18,150 nt of DNA from Lachnospiraceae bacterium UBA3821. GTDB lineage: Bacteria > Bacillota > Clostridia > Lachnospirales > Lachnospiraceae. Location: contig DFDT01000001.1 in assembly GCA_002368865.1 (NCBI GenBank), forward strand, positions 1-18,150. The letters run 5' to 3'. The notes beneath the pieces were generated by a model. It was not told where the DNA came from. It searched no databases and saw nothing but the letters and a program-made list of their open reading frames with translations. Position numbers and translations under genes: made by a program. Of the stretch, positions 8,093 to 17,541 are shown in pieces. The stretch's first letter is position 1. Each line of letters starts with the position of its first letter.

Positions 8093-8127
8093 AAGATCCG
8101 GCAGAGATTTGCTCCCTGCCGGATCTT
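8093..8127 (-). terminator. Rho-independent terminator after the pectinase gene
   Basis: A 12-bp perfect stem (AAGATCCGGCAG with CTGCCGGATCTT) has an 11-base loop and is followed on the minus strand by a T-rich tract (CTTTTATTTTAT pattern). It begins 37 bases after the stop codon at 8165. Its core (8096-8124) is a direct copy of the one at 6795-6823. Confidence 0.8.
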
Positions 8128-8164
8128 ACTATTATTTTTACTTATTGTGTTTTAGATCTTGATC

Positions 8165-11100
8165 TTATTTCTGCTTTTTTCTGCGGAAGAAGATCACTTC
8201 GCCGCCGATGAATGCAACCATCGCGAAGATCGCTACGATCACGATTCCATACGGGAACGGTGTTGCCTGCGGTGTGATCAGCAGATCTGCAACTTCCTGC
8301 TCGAGCTGCTTCTCCACCTGCTTCTGCGTAAAGTCTGCAATCGCTGTCTCAGGAACTTCAGGAACAAATTTAGAATCATCAGCTGTCTTAGGGCTTGCCT
8401 TGCTGCCGTTCTTGGTAACGCTGCTCTTGGTTCCAACAGTGCTGCCATCTTTCACTCCTGCCAGACTTCCCTTCGGTCCGTATACAACCGAGTAAGCTGA
8501 GAATTCACCGGAAGCAACCGAAACTGTCAGCGGATCATTATCCTGATCTTTCAGCAGTTTTGCAACGCCATCATGCACATAGATCACACCGAAGTCATAA
8601 TTGCTCGGGTTCAATCCATCCGGTGTTGCAAACATCAGGCTGAGCGGACTCTTGAGGTCTGTAACTCTCGCCAGTTTTACGCCGTTTGCAGATACCCGAT
8701 AAACATTTACATCAAAGAAGCTCGATACTGTCAGATTATGCTGTGCAGCCAGTGCCTGGATCAGCTTCACTGCCGGGCTATTCATCTGGAGACCTTCAAT
8801 TGATACTTCAAGATAATCACTTCCGTTGATCTCTGCTGCTGCCTTCGCTTCACCAATAGCAGTCGTCACGATCATTCTGGTTGATGTAGTATTCTTGATA
8901 GGAAGCGTGCTGTATCTGTTGCCGGAAGATGTGGTTACGTATGCTTCGTCCTCCTCATCGTTGCCACCATCACCATCATCTGCCTGTGCCTCCTGATACT
9001 TTAAGAAGTCACCACGGACAATATCTCCGTTTTCATCACGCTGATAGGTTTTCTTCAAATTCATATAATCCGAATACTCAGCCAAACTTACAAAATTATT
9101 TGCAGTAAGCAATGTGCCTTCGCTGTTGTAAGAAGTCTTTGTCTTGCTATCCCACAGGAAGTTCTTTGTTGATTTAAAGTTTCCATTCTTTACAGTACTA
9201 TTGGAAAGATCCGTTCCTGTACTCTTACCATCCATAAGCGCCATGTCTGCAATATGATCATCCGCGAAAGAATAGAAACCATCCACCACGAGTTTATCCG
9301 GCGTTGCATTTGTATAGATATGCAACTCTACATTCTCGCCTCCGTTATTATATCCAATACAATCATATGCATTAAATATAGGATCGGAGTTATTGGTAAA
9401 TCCATTTGCAGCATTACCAAATGCGATACTGTTATGAATCTCATGAGCAACCGGCTGTCCGCTTCCGCCTAACTTGAAGCCATTGCCATCACCCTTAGTT
9501 TTTTCAAGTTCTCCGGCAGCATTAGTACAGAAACCATTGCCATATGCGATACAGTTAATAACCTTAACTTCACCGATCAAAGATGCCTTTGCAAACAAAT
9601 CCCAACCATCATCCGCATTGTTATGTGCAATACATCCGCGGAACTCATTGCCAACGCCTACTGTAAGTTTTGCTGCAAAACCATCTGCATTATTATCGGA
9701 AGCATCGCGGTTGTCATAGGAATCACAATTCAATATTGTATTGTAGGAAGGCCACTTGTCAATCGTCGTTGCTGCATCCGTACGGCTGATCTGGAGACCT
9801 GTATCGGTATTCTTGTATGTCTTACACAGTTCAATGGTATTGTGATTACCACCGACTCTCATACCGGTACCTCTTGTTACACTGATTCCTTTTACATGCC
9901 AGTAATCACCGGATACGTTAAATGTGCTGCTTCCTCCGGCAAAGTCAAATACTACTCCGTCTAAACTGCTGTATGCAAACAAATTCTTCGGTTCAGATGC
10001 CGTACCGTTATTGCCATGAGGAATTTCTACCATATGCTTGAATGTATAAGTTCCGTCAAGCGCATATATAGTCTGCCCCGGCTGACAATAAGCAATTGCT
10101 GTCTCAACATCCAAAGGATCTTCTTTGGTTCCCTTCGCTGTACTCTTACCACTAGGTGATACAAACAGTGATTCATATTGTTTTACAGTAATTGTTACAT
10201 TCTTGTTCAGCTTTTTCTCAGCACCTGTGGCAATCTTTATATCTTCGGTTTCCTCTGCTTCAAAAGTCAACTGAACAGGATTTGCCCCCATCGTAAGAGT
10301 TAATGGATATTCATACTCACCAGGCGCTGTAATCTGATCTTGCTTTACTACTGTCTTTCCGTTATGTACCACAGTGAGCAAACCAGCTGTATTAGTTGTA
10401 ACCTTTAGTGTATAATCTGCCTGTGACCACTCGGTTAAGGATGTTACATCAATTTCCGGAGTTACCGGCTCTGCCTCTTTCTCTCTCTGAGGTGCATCCG
10501 ATACTGCCTTTGTTTTAGTAAGTTTAATTGTGCTTGTGTCAATCGAAATTTTTGCTCCACGAGCTGCCATAAATCCAACATAATACTTAGAAGAGTTGAC
10601 AGCTGTAAAGGTATCAGCCGGCAGATATACCATATCCATACCATTCTCAATATCGACATCTGCATAGCCAATCGGCAGATTCTCCGCAGCACTTAAGCAA
10701 TTGCTGTTGTCACTCTTATCCACCATACTTACCCATACGCCTGTATTATCTTTCTTTACAGTCATTGTAAAGGTCTTCGGTGCATCTTCCTTAATCTGAT
10801 ATTTAGTCAAATTATCTGTATCTTTATTAAGTTTTGCATATTTTGCTACATTAGTGAATGTATCCGGTGTATTATCGGAATATCCATATCTTCCGAAGAA
10901 ATTGTATCTTCCAAAATATCCACCTACACTGATCGCATTGGAATAGAATATGGAAGAATCCTTGTCTGTTCCAATATCATCTCTCACCATGATACCAAAG
11001 CCTTCCTGATTATCAGGCGATGACTTTGTTATGAAATAATTTACGGTTACATCCGCTGTCAATTCAAAGTTATCCTCAGGATCAATCTCTGTATAGTAAT

Positions 11101-14100
11101 ATGCAATACCATCCTGTGCAGCATCTGTTACTTTACCTTTACCTTCGCCCTGTTCTACAGTGATTGTCGTTCCGTCTACAGAAGGCTCTTTATCCTTGTC
11201 AATCGACTGACCAAATACAATCGACTTCCAATCGTCTTTATTGAACCCACTCTCTGTACTTTCCACAACAGAAGCGACATAGGTAGCTTTCAAATTCTTA
11301 CCTGACTTTGATTCAGAAACGGTGATTGTATATTCTCCAATTGTATCTGCCTTGTATGCAGAAGAATCAACAGAATACTCAGTAGCCGTCAACAACTCGG
11401 TATTGCCACTTTCTCTATAAATAGTCAATGCAATTCCTGTTGCATCAAAAGCCTCTCCCTTTTTGAAGGTACTCTTCGTAGGATAGGTAGAAATTTCGAG
11501 CTTTTCATATTCATCGTTCTTTACAACCAAATCATATGTAGCACTCTTTGTCACACCTGCAACAGTATATGCTACGGTATATGTCTTAGTCCCCGATGTA
11601 GTTACATCCACATCCGCAGCAGGAGTGATAGCCACGCCCGACGCTGTCATATCAGATATAACCTCAGACGATCCATCGCTGAAATTAGCTGTAATCTTCA
11701 GTCCATCTTTATATGAGCCGTTTTCCGGAGTAACACCCTTATAATATGTGGTCTGGGTCGGACCGGAAAGGGTAATGTTTGTGAGTGTTGCATCAGAAAT
11801 TGTAACCTTAAAGGTATCCGATTTCGTCACGCCTCCATAAGTATGAGATACTGTAACAACTTTCTCTCCTGCACTTGTGGAATCAAAACCATCAACCTTG
11901 GTGACAGATCCAACACCTGCAGTCTCGGTACCTGCAACAACATCTTCCAGTGCATAAACCTTGCCGCTGTTGTAGGTAATGGTACCGCCAAATCCCGCCC
12001 AGTCAATCTCCTCACCAAGCAAGTAAGTATTCTTGGCAGGCGCATAGTCTACTGTTACATCAGATACTTCTTCAGGCAAAACTGATATTGGAATCTCAAT
12101 GGAAAGTCCAAGGTAATTCAACTCGATAGCCGTATCACCTGTATTGGAAGCATCAAATTTCTTGACTACAACCTGAGATCCATCAATCGTCTTTTCTTCT
12201 CCGCCTACATTGACTACAGCAGAGAATCCTGTCAGATCAAGATCATCCAATGTATTTCCCTGGTAATAAACAACCTTAGCAGGTGCCGTCTTACTTACCA
12301 GCGTAACTGTGTCATTGGCAGATTTTGTATCCAAATATACATTTGAATACTCAACCTTTGCAGCTCTTGCCACAAACATGCCGACATGCATAGACGTGTA
12401 ATCACTTTGCGCCCAATCGGTGATATCTGCTGTCCTACCATTAATCGATGCAGATACCGTACCACCGACACGCTGTAATACCAACTGATATTCTTCACCG
12501 GCAACAAGTCCAGTTAAGTCACCTAATCTCTTATAGTCTCTTTCCTCGTCAGTTTCTGCGGTTGTGTACTTATCAGCCTTCCTCACGGTATATCCGGCAT
12601 ACTCTACACTGCCCTGTACATTTGAACCTACAAATACATGACGAAGCGGAGTAGCTTCATCCGTGGTCGAACCAACAGTAGGACGCATCATCAAACCAAA
12701 TCCTGCCTGATTAGTAGCCGCCCATGTAATAACATTGGCCTTTGCTGTAAGAATAAAGTCGTCTGTAGCCGAAGCTAATTTCTGATTTACAAAATTAATA
12801 CCATCGTTACCGGATGCCAGTTTACCTTTATTACTGGTTGCCTCAAGGGTAAACACCGTATTATCATCATTTGCGCTATAAGTATTATTCGCTGCTGCCG
12901 TACCAGAACCAAATACATTCTGCTCCCACTGAGGACCATGATTCTGGCTCCAATCCGAAACAGACGACAGATCTAACGCAGTAGTAATATGATGTACCGG
13001 CTCCCATGTGCCCAGATAGGTTGCATCATTCGCAGGGTCGGCAATCTTTTCCCCATCCTCCTGTGTAAGCTGGTAAATGGATGGACTATTCTTTGCATAA
13101 TCAGAATAAAAATATGCATCACTTGCCACATCAAGTGTTGTTCCGATTACATTTCCATACTCCTTGTAAGTCACCTTCTCCGGAGTCACACCGCTCATGT
13201 CAGTCCAACCAGTGGCAAGGATCAGATCACTCGATGCAATCTTTGTTCCGACAAATTTCACTTCTGCATCCGCACTCCAAGGTCTTCCATAATAACCTGC
13301 CTTAACAGAAAATCCAGCAATACTGTTGGCGGTAATTTTGCATCCTCTGAATAAATATTTTCCTCTGTTTACAGCTATATATCCTTCTTTAGAATCTCCG
13401 GTGTAGCCCAGCCATCTCAATTCACAATTATCAAAAATTGCTTTGCCCGCATCTCCAAATATATAGTCTGTCTGACCTACGATCACGCAATCATTGTAAT
13501 AAGAAATACCCTTATCTGTATACAAGGTATCCTGACTGCTTATAAAAGTACACTGATAAAACTCAGCTTTATCAGCATCAACTGCCACTGCAGTTGCGCG
13601 TTCAACAGTATCTTTTCCTGTCACAACAGTTCCTGCCTTGCGCTCTACCGTTGCAACCGCCCCATAAGGATTTGTGCTATCGGGATCAATCACAGAATCT
13701 CCGATTTCTTCATCGCATACATACTGATTAAATGTATTAATGAAAGTAATGCCTTCCGCCAGGAAGCCGTCTGCATGAACACGAACTGTTGCTCCCCATC
13801 TATCAGCATAGTTGGATTCATATTTATCATTCGCCAACTTCTCATCGTAAAAACCCCTGCCATTTGTTCCAACTTTTATGCTGTAATACTTATAAGCAAC
13901 CCCATAATACCAGCGAATAACAGGTTTCTTGCCTGTTGCTGCCACCATCTTGATATTCGGGGTATCTACAATCACCTGCTCAACATATTCGTCATCCTGA
14001 AGTTCAATTGTAACATATTCACCATCACGCGGCATTGCTTTTGCTGCCAAAAGAGCTTCCCCAATGGTCTTATAATCGTTACCTTCTCCCTTACCAACCT

Positions 14101-15967
14101 TTAATACAGACTTGAACTCGACAGATGAATCATCTTTTTCTGGAGCATAAAACCACACATCATTTGTAAATACCTCTGTTCCTGTTCCGGTTACTGCTAC
14201 ATTGTCATATACTGTATAGCCATCTGCGCCAGTCCATTCTGCGCTTGTTGTATAATTTCCATTATTCAAGTTGACTGTATATGTCTTTCCATTAATGGTC
14301 GCATTTGTTGCACTATTTGACTTTTTATTGGTAAACGTCAATTTGGTAACATTCGCGCCCTCAGGAAGTCCTTTAAATGTACCAGTCACAGTATGTGCCG
14401 GTGTCTTGGAAACTTTAATGGTATATGTAGATGAGGGCACTCCATTTGTCAGATCCAGCGTTTCCTTATCTATCATGAGTGTATCATCGTCAATACTCAC
14501 AGAATATGTGTATCCCGACTTCATATCCACAGAAGTCGCATCTGCACCTACTGTATACTGAGTTCCTGTCCGGTCATTAGTAAATGTAATCTTCGCGCTA
14601 CCCAGGCTCTCTCCTGTAAAAGTAATTGGTACACTTACAATCGGCTTCGGCAGTTCAAAAGTTACACCTACAAATATCGCCTTGGACCCCTGCGCATAAA
14701 AATACCATTCTTCGCCTGCAAGCACTTCAACCACATGAGGCTCATTTCCCGGAAATGCCGTTGAGCTTACAGCTGGAGTTTTTTCATCATCCTTCGTAAT
14801 ATAGAAAGGCTTTCCGGCAGCTTCCATACCATATACAGTTATGGTTCCATCTGCCGGTGCAGTTACTTTCATAAAAGCACCCTTTTTAGGAATCATACCG
14901 TTGGGATTTGTCTTATTATCTTCCAGTCTGGGATTATTTTTACCTTGAATGCCCCAATAATCCTTTCCGTTTATCGTAATAGGATTTTTGTTGGCTTTAG
15001 GCATATCCTCATTTATATAAATGGGATATGCACCGTAGTTTCCAGCACTTACATTGGTTTCCCCATCAGGGTTAAACCATACTTCAAATTCCTGAGTTGT
15101 AGCTTCTTTTACTGTTACTGAATAAACCTCTCCGGTAACATCTCCTGCCGTTGCAGTAATATTTGCAATACCGGCTTTAACGCCTGTCACCGTCCCGTCA
15201 GAAACAGTGGCAACCGTAGGATCACTTGATGTCCATGTAACTGTTTTGTCCGTAGCGTTCTCGGGTGCAACTGTTGCCGTCAACGTAATAGTCTTGCCAA
15301 CCTCAACAGTAGTTTCGCTTCCATTGATCGTCACACCTGTCACTGCCACCTCCGCAGGTGCAGGCGCAACAACAAGACTATTGATCGTGATTCCATTATC
15401 CGCTCCAGCGAGGAGATATGTCTTTCCACCTTCGAGCACACTAGTAGAATAAGTTACATTAGTACTCTCATTGGCACTAGATGATCCTCCCTCTGTCAAG
15501 TCTGTGCTGCCTTCATAAAGGCATAACGTAGCTGGAGAAGCGTTTTTGGAAGCATAAGATAATGAAAGTTTAAATTTCTTCCCTGCTTCTTCAGAAGACA
15601 GATCAATCTTTATCGCTTGCTTGCCAGTACTTCTGGTTATTTTACCATTAATTCTAAATAAACTTCCATCATTTTTTATTATGAATTGTTTATCTCCGCC
15701 AACCCCTTGATAGCTAAAAATCCCCTGCGTAATTACCGCTCCTGAAAGCAGTTGATAATATCCTGTGGCTTCATCATTTTTCCACTTATCAGTATTTGTC
15801 GCATCATTAGCCGTCAGAGACGTATCAAATTCATAGCTTGTCTCATTGGACTCCTCTGCTTTAACCTTTGATACCCCGCCGCCATACAGGTTCGTGGGCA
15901 CCAATCCGACTACCATCATGACAGTCATCAATATGGCAATCGCTCGTTGTCTCATTCTCCGTTTCAT
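8165..15967 (-). CDS. Membrane-anchored pectinase: CE8 pectin methylesterase plus PL9 pectate lyase
   Basis: This 2600-residue surface enzyme removes methyl esters from pectin and cleaves the exposed polygalacturonate. Order: signal peptide (basic MKRRMRQR, hydrophobic core, likely cut after VKA); beta-rich module; Big2 domain (about 204-286); two undefined beta-rich modules; CE8 esterase (about 620-960) with Q812-D813 (QDTL), D834 (TDYIFGDA), R895 and W897 (GRPW); beta-sandwich-like module (about 993-1217); Ig-like repeats (about 1220-1570); a second related module (about 1575-1817); PL9 lyase (about 1930-2320); a beta-rich C-terminal domain; linker; membrane helix (about 2571-2593) and RRKKQK. 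In PL9 the calcium ligands of PelL align with D2095, D2119, D2120 and D2123, and the catalytic lysine with K2165 (GNGFKLGG). Both active sites look intact. Start: GGAGGG eight bases before this ATG. No other pectin genes are in view. Base composition is more AT-rich than the glycan operon. Confidence 0.93.
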   Translation of the reverse strand: MKRRMRQRAIAILMTVMMVVGLVPTNLYGGGVSKVKAEESNETSYEFDTSLTANDATNTDKWKNDEATGYYQLLSGAVITQGIFSYQGVGGDKQFIIKNDGSLFRINGKITRSTGKQAIKIDLSSEEAGKKFKLSLSYASKNASPATLCLYEGSTDLTEGGSSSANESTNVTYSTSVLEGGKTYLLAGADNGITINSLVVAPAPAEVAVTGVTINGSETTVEVGKTITLTATVAPENATDKTVTWTSSDPTVATVSDGTVTGVKAGIANITATAGDVTGEVYSVTVKEATTQEFEVWFNPDGETNVSAGNYGAYPIYINEDMPKANKNPITINGKDYWGIQGKNNPRLEDNKTNPNGMIPKKGAFMKVTAPADGTITVYGMEAAGKPFYITKDDEKTPAVSSTAFPGNEPHVVEVLAGEEWYFYAQGSKAIFVGVTFELPKPIVSVPITFTGESLGSAKITFTNDRTGTQYTVGADATSVDMKSGYTYSVSIDDDTLMIDKETLDLTNGVPSSTYTIKVSKTPAHTVTGTFKGLPEGANVTKLTFTNKKSNSATNATINGKTYTVNLNNGNYTTSAEWTGADGYTVYDNVAVTGTGTEVFTNDVWFYAPEKDDSSVEFKSVLKVGKGEGNDYKTIGEALLAAKAMPRDGEYVTIELQDDEYVEQVIVDTPNIKMVAATGKKPVIRWYYGVAYKYYSIKVGTNGRGFYDEKLANDKYESNYADRWGATVRVHADGFLAEGITFINTFNQYVCDEEIGDSVIDPDSTNPYGAVATVERKAGTVVTGKDTVERATAVAVDADKAEFYQCTFISSQDTLYTDKGISYYNDCVIVGQTDYIFGDAGKAIFDNCELRWLGYTGDSKEGYIAVNRGKYLFRGCKITANSIAGFSVKAGYYGRPWSADAEVKFVGTKIASSDLILATGWTDMSGVTPEKVTYKEYGNVIGTTLDVASDAYFYSDYAKNSPSIYQLTQEDGEKIADPANDATYLGTWEPVHHITTALDLSSVSDWSQNHGPQWEQNVFGSGTAAANNTYSANDDNTVFTLEATSNKGKLASGNDGINFVNQKLASATDDFILTAKANVITWAATNQAGFGLMMRPTVGSTTDEATPLRHVFVGSNVQGSVEYAGYTVRKADKYTTAETDEERDYKRLGDLTGLVAGEEYQLVLQRVGGTVSASINGRTADITDWAQSDYTSMHVGMFVARAAKVEYSNVYLDTKSANDTVTLVSKTAPAKVVYYQGNTLDDLDLTGFSAVVNVGGEEKTIDGSQVVVKKFDASNTGDTAIELNYLGLSIEIPISVLPEEVSDVTVDYAPAKNTYLLGEEIDWAGFGGTITYNSGKVYALEDVVAGTETAGVGSVTKVDGFDSTSAGEKVVTVSHTYGGVTKSDTFKVTISDATLTNITLSGPTQTTYYKGVTPENGSYKDGLKITANFSDGSSEVISDMTASGVAITPAADVDVTTSGTKTYTVAYTVAGVTKSATYDLVVKNDEYEKLEISTYPTKSTFKKGEAFDATGIALTIYRESGNTELLTATEYSVDSSAYKADTIGEYTITVSESKSGKNLKATYVASVVESTESGFNKDDWKSIVFGQSIDKDKEPSVDGTTITVEQGEGKGKVTDAAQDGIAYYYTEIDPEDNFELTADVTVNYFITKSSPDNQEGFGIMVRDDIGTDKDSSIFYSNAISVGGYFGRYNFFGRYGYSDNTPDTFTNVAKYAKLNKDTDNLTKYQIKEDAPKTFTMTVKKDNTGVWVSMVDKSDNSNCLSAAENLPIGYADVDIENGMDMVYLPADTFTAVNSSKYYVGFMAARGAKISIDTSTIKLTKTKAVSDAPQREKEAEPVTPEIDVTSLTEWSQADYTLKVTTNTAGLLTVVHNGKTVVKQDQITAPGEYEYPLTLTMGANPVQLTFEAEETEDIKIATGAEKKLNKNVTITVKQYESLFVSPSGKSTAKGTKEDPLDVETAIAYCQPGQTIYALDGTYTFKHMVEIPHGNNGTASEPKNLFAYSSLDGVVFDFAGGSSTFNVSGDYWHVKGISVTRGTGMRVGGNHNTIELCKTYKNTDTGLQISRTDAATTIDKWPSYNTILNCDSYDNRDASDNNADGFAAKLTVGVGNEFRGCIAHNNADDGWDLFAKASLIGEVKVINCIAYGNGFCTNAAGELEKTKGDGNGFKLGGSGQPVAHEIHNSIAFGNAANGFTNNSDPIFNAYDCIGYNNGGENVELHIYTNATPDKLVVDGFYSFADDHIADMALMDGKSTGTDLSNSTVKNGNFKSTKNFLWDSKTKTSYNSEGTLLTANNFVSLAEYSDYMNLKKTYQRDENGDIVRGDFLKYQEAQADDGDGGNDEEDEAYVTTSSGNRYSTLPIKNTTSTRMIVTTAIGEAKAAAEINGSDYLEVSIEGLQMNSPAVKLIQALAAQHNLTVSSFFDVNVYRVSANGVKLARVTDLKSPLSLMFATPDGLNPSNYDFGVIYVHDGVAKLLKDQDNDPLTVSVASGEFSAYSVVYGPKGSLAGVKDGSTVGTKSSVTKNGSKASPKTADDSKFVPEVPETAIADFTQKQVEKQLEQEVADLLITPQATPFPYGIVIVAIFAMVAFIGGEVIFFRRKKQK

Positions 15968-15974
15968 AATATTA

Positions 15975-15980
15975 CCCTCC
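15975..15980 (-). promoter_or_regulatory. Ribosome-binding site deciding the pectinase start
   Basis: GGAGGG on the minus strand stands eight bases before the ATG at 15967, whose product starts with a clean signal peptide. The frame stays open upstream to an ATG at 16039, but that would add 24 residues in front of the signal peptide and has no comparable ribosome site. From here to about 16100 the sequence is AT-rich; a 17-spaced TGTGAA/TAAATT pair is too poor to call a promoter. Confidence 0.8.
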
Positions 15981-16166
15981 ATTCTTTTTTGGACGAGAGA
16001 ACATAAATTTGCTTTAACAGTAGCATTTTTTCCCAACAAAATCTAGCGGTTTGTCCGAATTTACAGCATTTTCTCCCTATTTCACATTTTCCGGAAGCAG
16101 TTTTTGGGCAAATTGCCAAACAGATTTCCTACACCTGAGTTCCGACGTTGCCTAATCTCAAAACAG

Positions 16167-16199
16167 TCCGCAACCCCTTGTGGTATGCGGAATTTTTTT
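16167..16199 (+). terminator. Hairpin terminator inside the left end of the IS remnant
   Basis: TCCGCA (16167-16172) pairs with TGCGGA (16186-16191). The pairing can be extended by ACC with GGT across one bulged base, and seven T residues follow (16193-16199). Read on the plus strand it would stop transcripts coming from outside before they reach the transposase gene at 16274, a known self-limiting arrangement in insertion sequences. It could also act on transcripts antisense to the pectinase gene. Confidence 0.5.
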
Positions 16200-16273
16200 G
16201 TCAATATTTTGTATTTTCTGTTCGGCTTATTATGGTTTGTGTGTTGTAATATAAGGTACGGAGGGCGGTTACT

Positions 16274-17455
16274 ATGTACCTATATAAGCAAAAACTGAAG
16301 GATGGCGACACTTATCTTGCCATTAAAGAAAAGTATTATGTTCCCAACAAAGGAACCCGAGAAAGAACAATAGAGAAGATCGGACGTCTTAGTGAACTGG
16401 TCAAAAAATGGATGACCCTGTTTCCTATTACACACAGTATGCAAAAGATCTCACTGAAAAATCCAAGGGAAGACCCGCGGCCTGAAGACAGAGTTCAGCA
16501 CTGACTAGATCTTCCGCCTGCTCACTTTTTCCAGGGTGCTCTACCCGGGCTCCAAACGGGCTGCCCTGAACAATAAGGATGTCTACTTTGAGCCTTTTGA
16601 TGACTTTTCCCTTGATGATGTTTACCATGCCCTTGACATCATCGCCGAAAACCAGCAGGAACTCCAAAAATGGATCTTCAAGCATTCTTCCAAAATATGC
16701 GAACGGGATCTTTCCAAGTCCTACTTTGACTGTACGAACTACTATTTTGACATCGGATGTCCGGACCTGGATACCCTGGACGAAGACGGATGCCCAGTTG
16801 ACAAAAACGGCAACCCCGTCCCGCCAAAATACAGGAAGCGCGGTCCTGAGAAGAACCACCGCCCCGACCCTATCGTGGAAATGGGGCTTCTCATGGACAG
16901 GAACGACATTCCGGTCGCGTATGATCTCTTTCCGGGGAACGAATCCGAAAAGGTTCACCTGCCAAAAAGACCGTCACGGTCGACCAGAAGCAGATGGTCT
17001 ATTACTCCGAGAAATATGCCAAACGGCAGAGAGAGGAACGCGCCGCGATGGTGGCACGCGCGAAGGATCTGATCAGCCACCCGAAAAAATATGACCGGGT
17101 AACCTCAAAGGGAAGTTCCGCCTATGTCCTGAACATTGCATTTGACAAAACAATCGGCGAGATCGTTGAGGGGAAAGAACTGGAACTGGATGTTGCCAAG
17201 ATCGAGGAAGAAGCAAAGTATGACGGATACAATTCCATTGTGACCGGTGAGCTCCAGATGAGTGATGAGGAAATGCGGGAAGTATATAGGGGTCTTGTAA
17301 GGATTGAAGATACATTCAAAGTGACCAAGACGCACCTCCGCTCACGTCCGGTGTATGTATGGACAACAGAACATATCGAGGCACATTTTGCCACATGCTT
17401 CATGGCACTCATGCTGGTCCGGCTCCTGGAAGCAAAGCTGGATCACGAATTATAA
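16274..17455 (+). pseudogene. Broken IS1634-like (IS4-superfamily) DDE transposase
   Basis: Pieces in three frames together give one transposase. The N-terminus MYLYKQKLKDGDTYLAIKEK begins at 16274 after GGAGGG. At the six-A run 16403-16408 one base appears lost, because MDDPVSYYTQYAKDL continues in the next frame until TGA at 16483. The frame of the catalytic core (IFRLLTFSRVLYPGSK, then YFDCTNYYFDI with the first catalytic Asp, and EKNHRPDPIVEMG) has TAG at 16506, and part of the sequence before it is missing. Near 16963 a large deletion joins EKVHL to KKTVTVDQKQMVYY and removes the second catalytic Asp. The C-terminus, with YRGLVRIEDTFKVTK holding the catalytic Glu, ends at 17455. It cannot make an active enzyme. 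Assignment to the IS1634 group is from remembered family features. Confidence 0.85.
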
Positions 17456-17493
17456 AGATTGGAAAAGTATTTCATTTTTATGTGTTTTGCCCC

Positions 17494-17516
17494 AAAAAAC
17501 AAGCTTGTTCTTGTCC
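17494..17516 (-). terminator. Weak possible terminator after the right-edge Rpn gene
   Basis: On the minus strand ACAAG and CTTGT (17514-17510 and 17503-17499) can pair around a six-base loop and are followed by six T residues. The stem is short and AT-rich and overlaps the proposed right end of the IS remnant, so the call is tentative. Nothing else was recognised between 17456 and 17541. Confidence 0.25.
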
Positions 17517-17541
17517 ATTTTTTACAATGAATAAGGCATTT

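Larger units (their letters stand above)
16100..17500 (+). mobile_element. Remnant of an IS1634-like insertion sequence
   Basis: A decayed transposase gene lies between two short, imperfect, inversely oriented ends: GTTTTTGGGCAAATTGCC at 16100-16117 and the complement of GTTTTGCCCCAAAAAAC at 17484-17500. The ends agree over G, a T-run, a G-run and CAAA if two or three single-base gaps are allowed. No target-site duplication was found next to them, so the exact borders are uncertain. At about 1.4 kb it is shorter than an intact element would be, which fits the large internal deletion. It lies upstream of, and divergent from, the pectinase gene. Confidence 0.6.

Noticed and set aside
15968..16039. 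Upstream ATG giving the pectinase 24 more residues
   Set aside because: It would bury the signal peptide inside the protein and lacks a ribosome site, whereas the ATG at 15967 has GGAGGG at the right distance.
16103..16120. TTTGGGCAAATTGCCAAA, an operator-like palindrome upstream of the pectinase
   Set aside because: A similar sequence occurs in inverse orientation at 17484-17500, so it is more simply read as the end of the insertion sequence.
16403..16410. Six-A run as a programmed frameshift site in the transposase
   Set aside because: The new frame soon reaches a stop, the following part is deleted and the second catalytic Asp is gone, so this is decay and not a functional frameshift.
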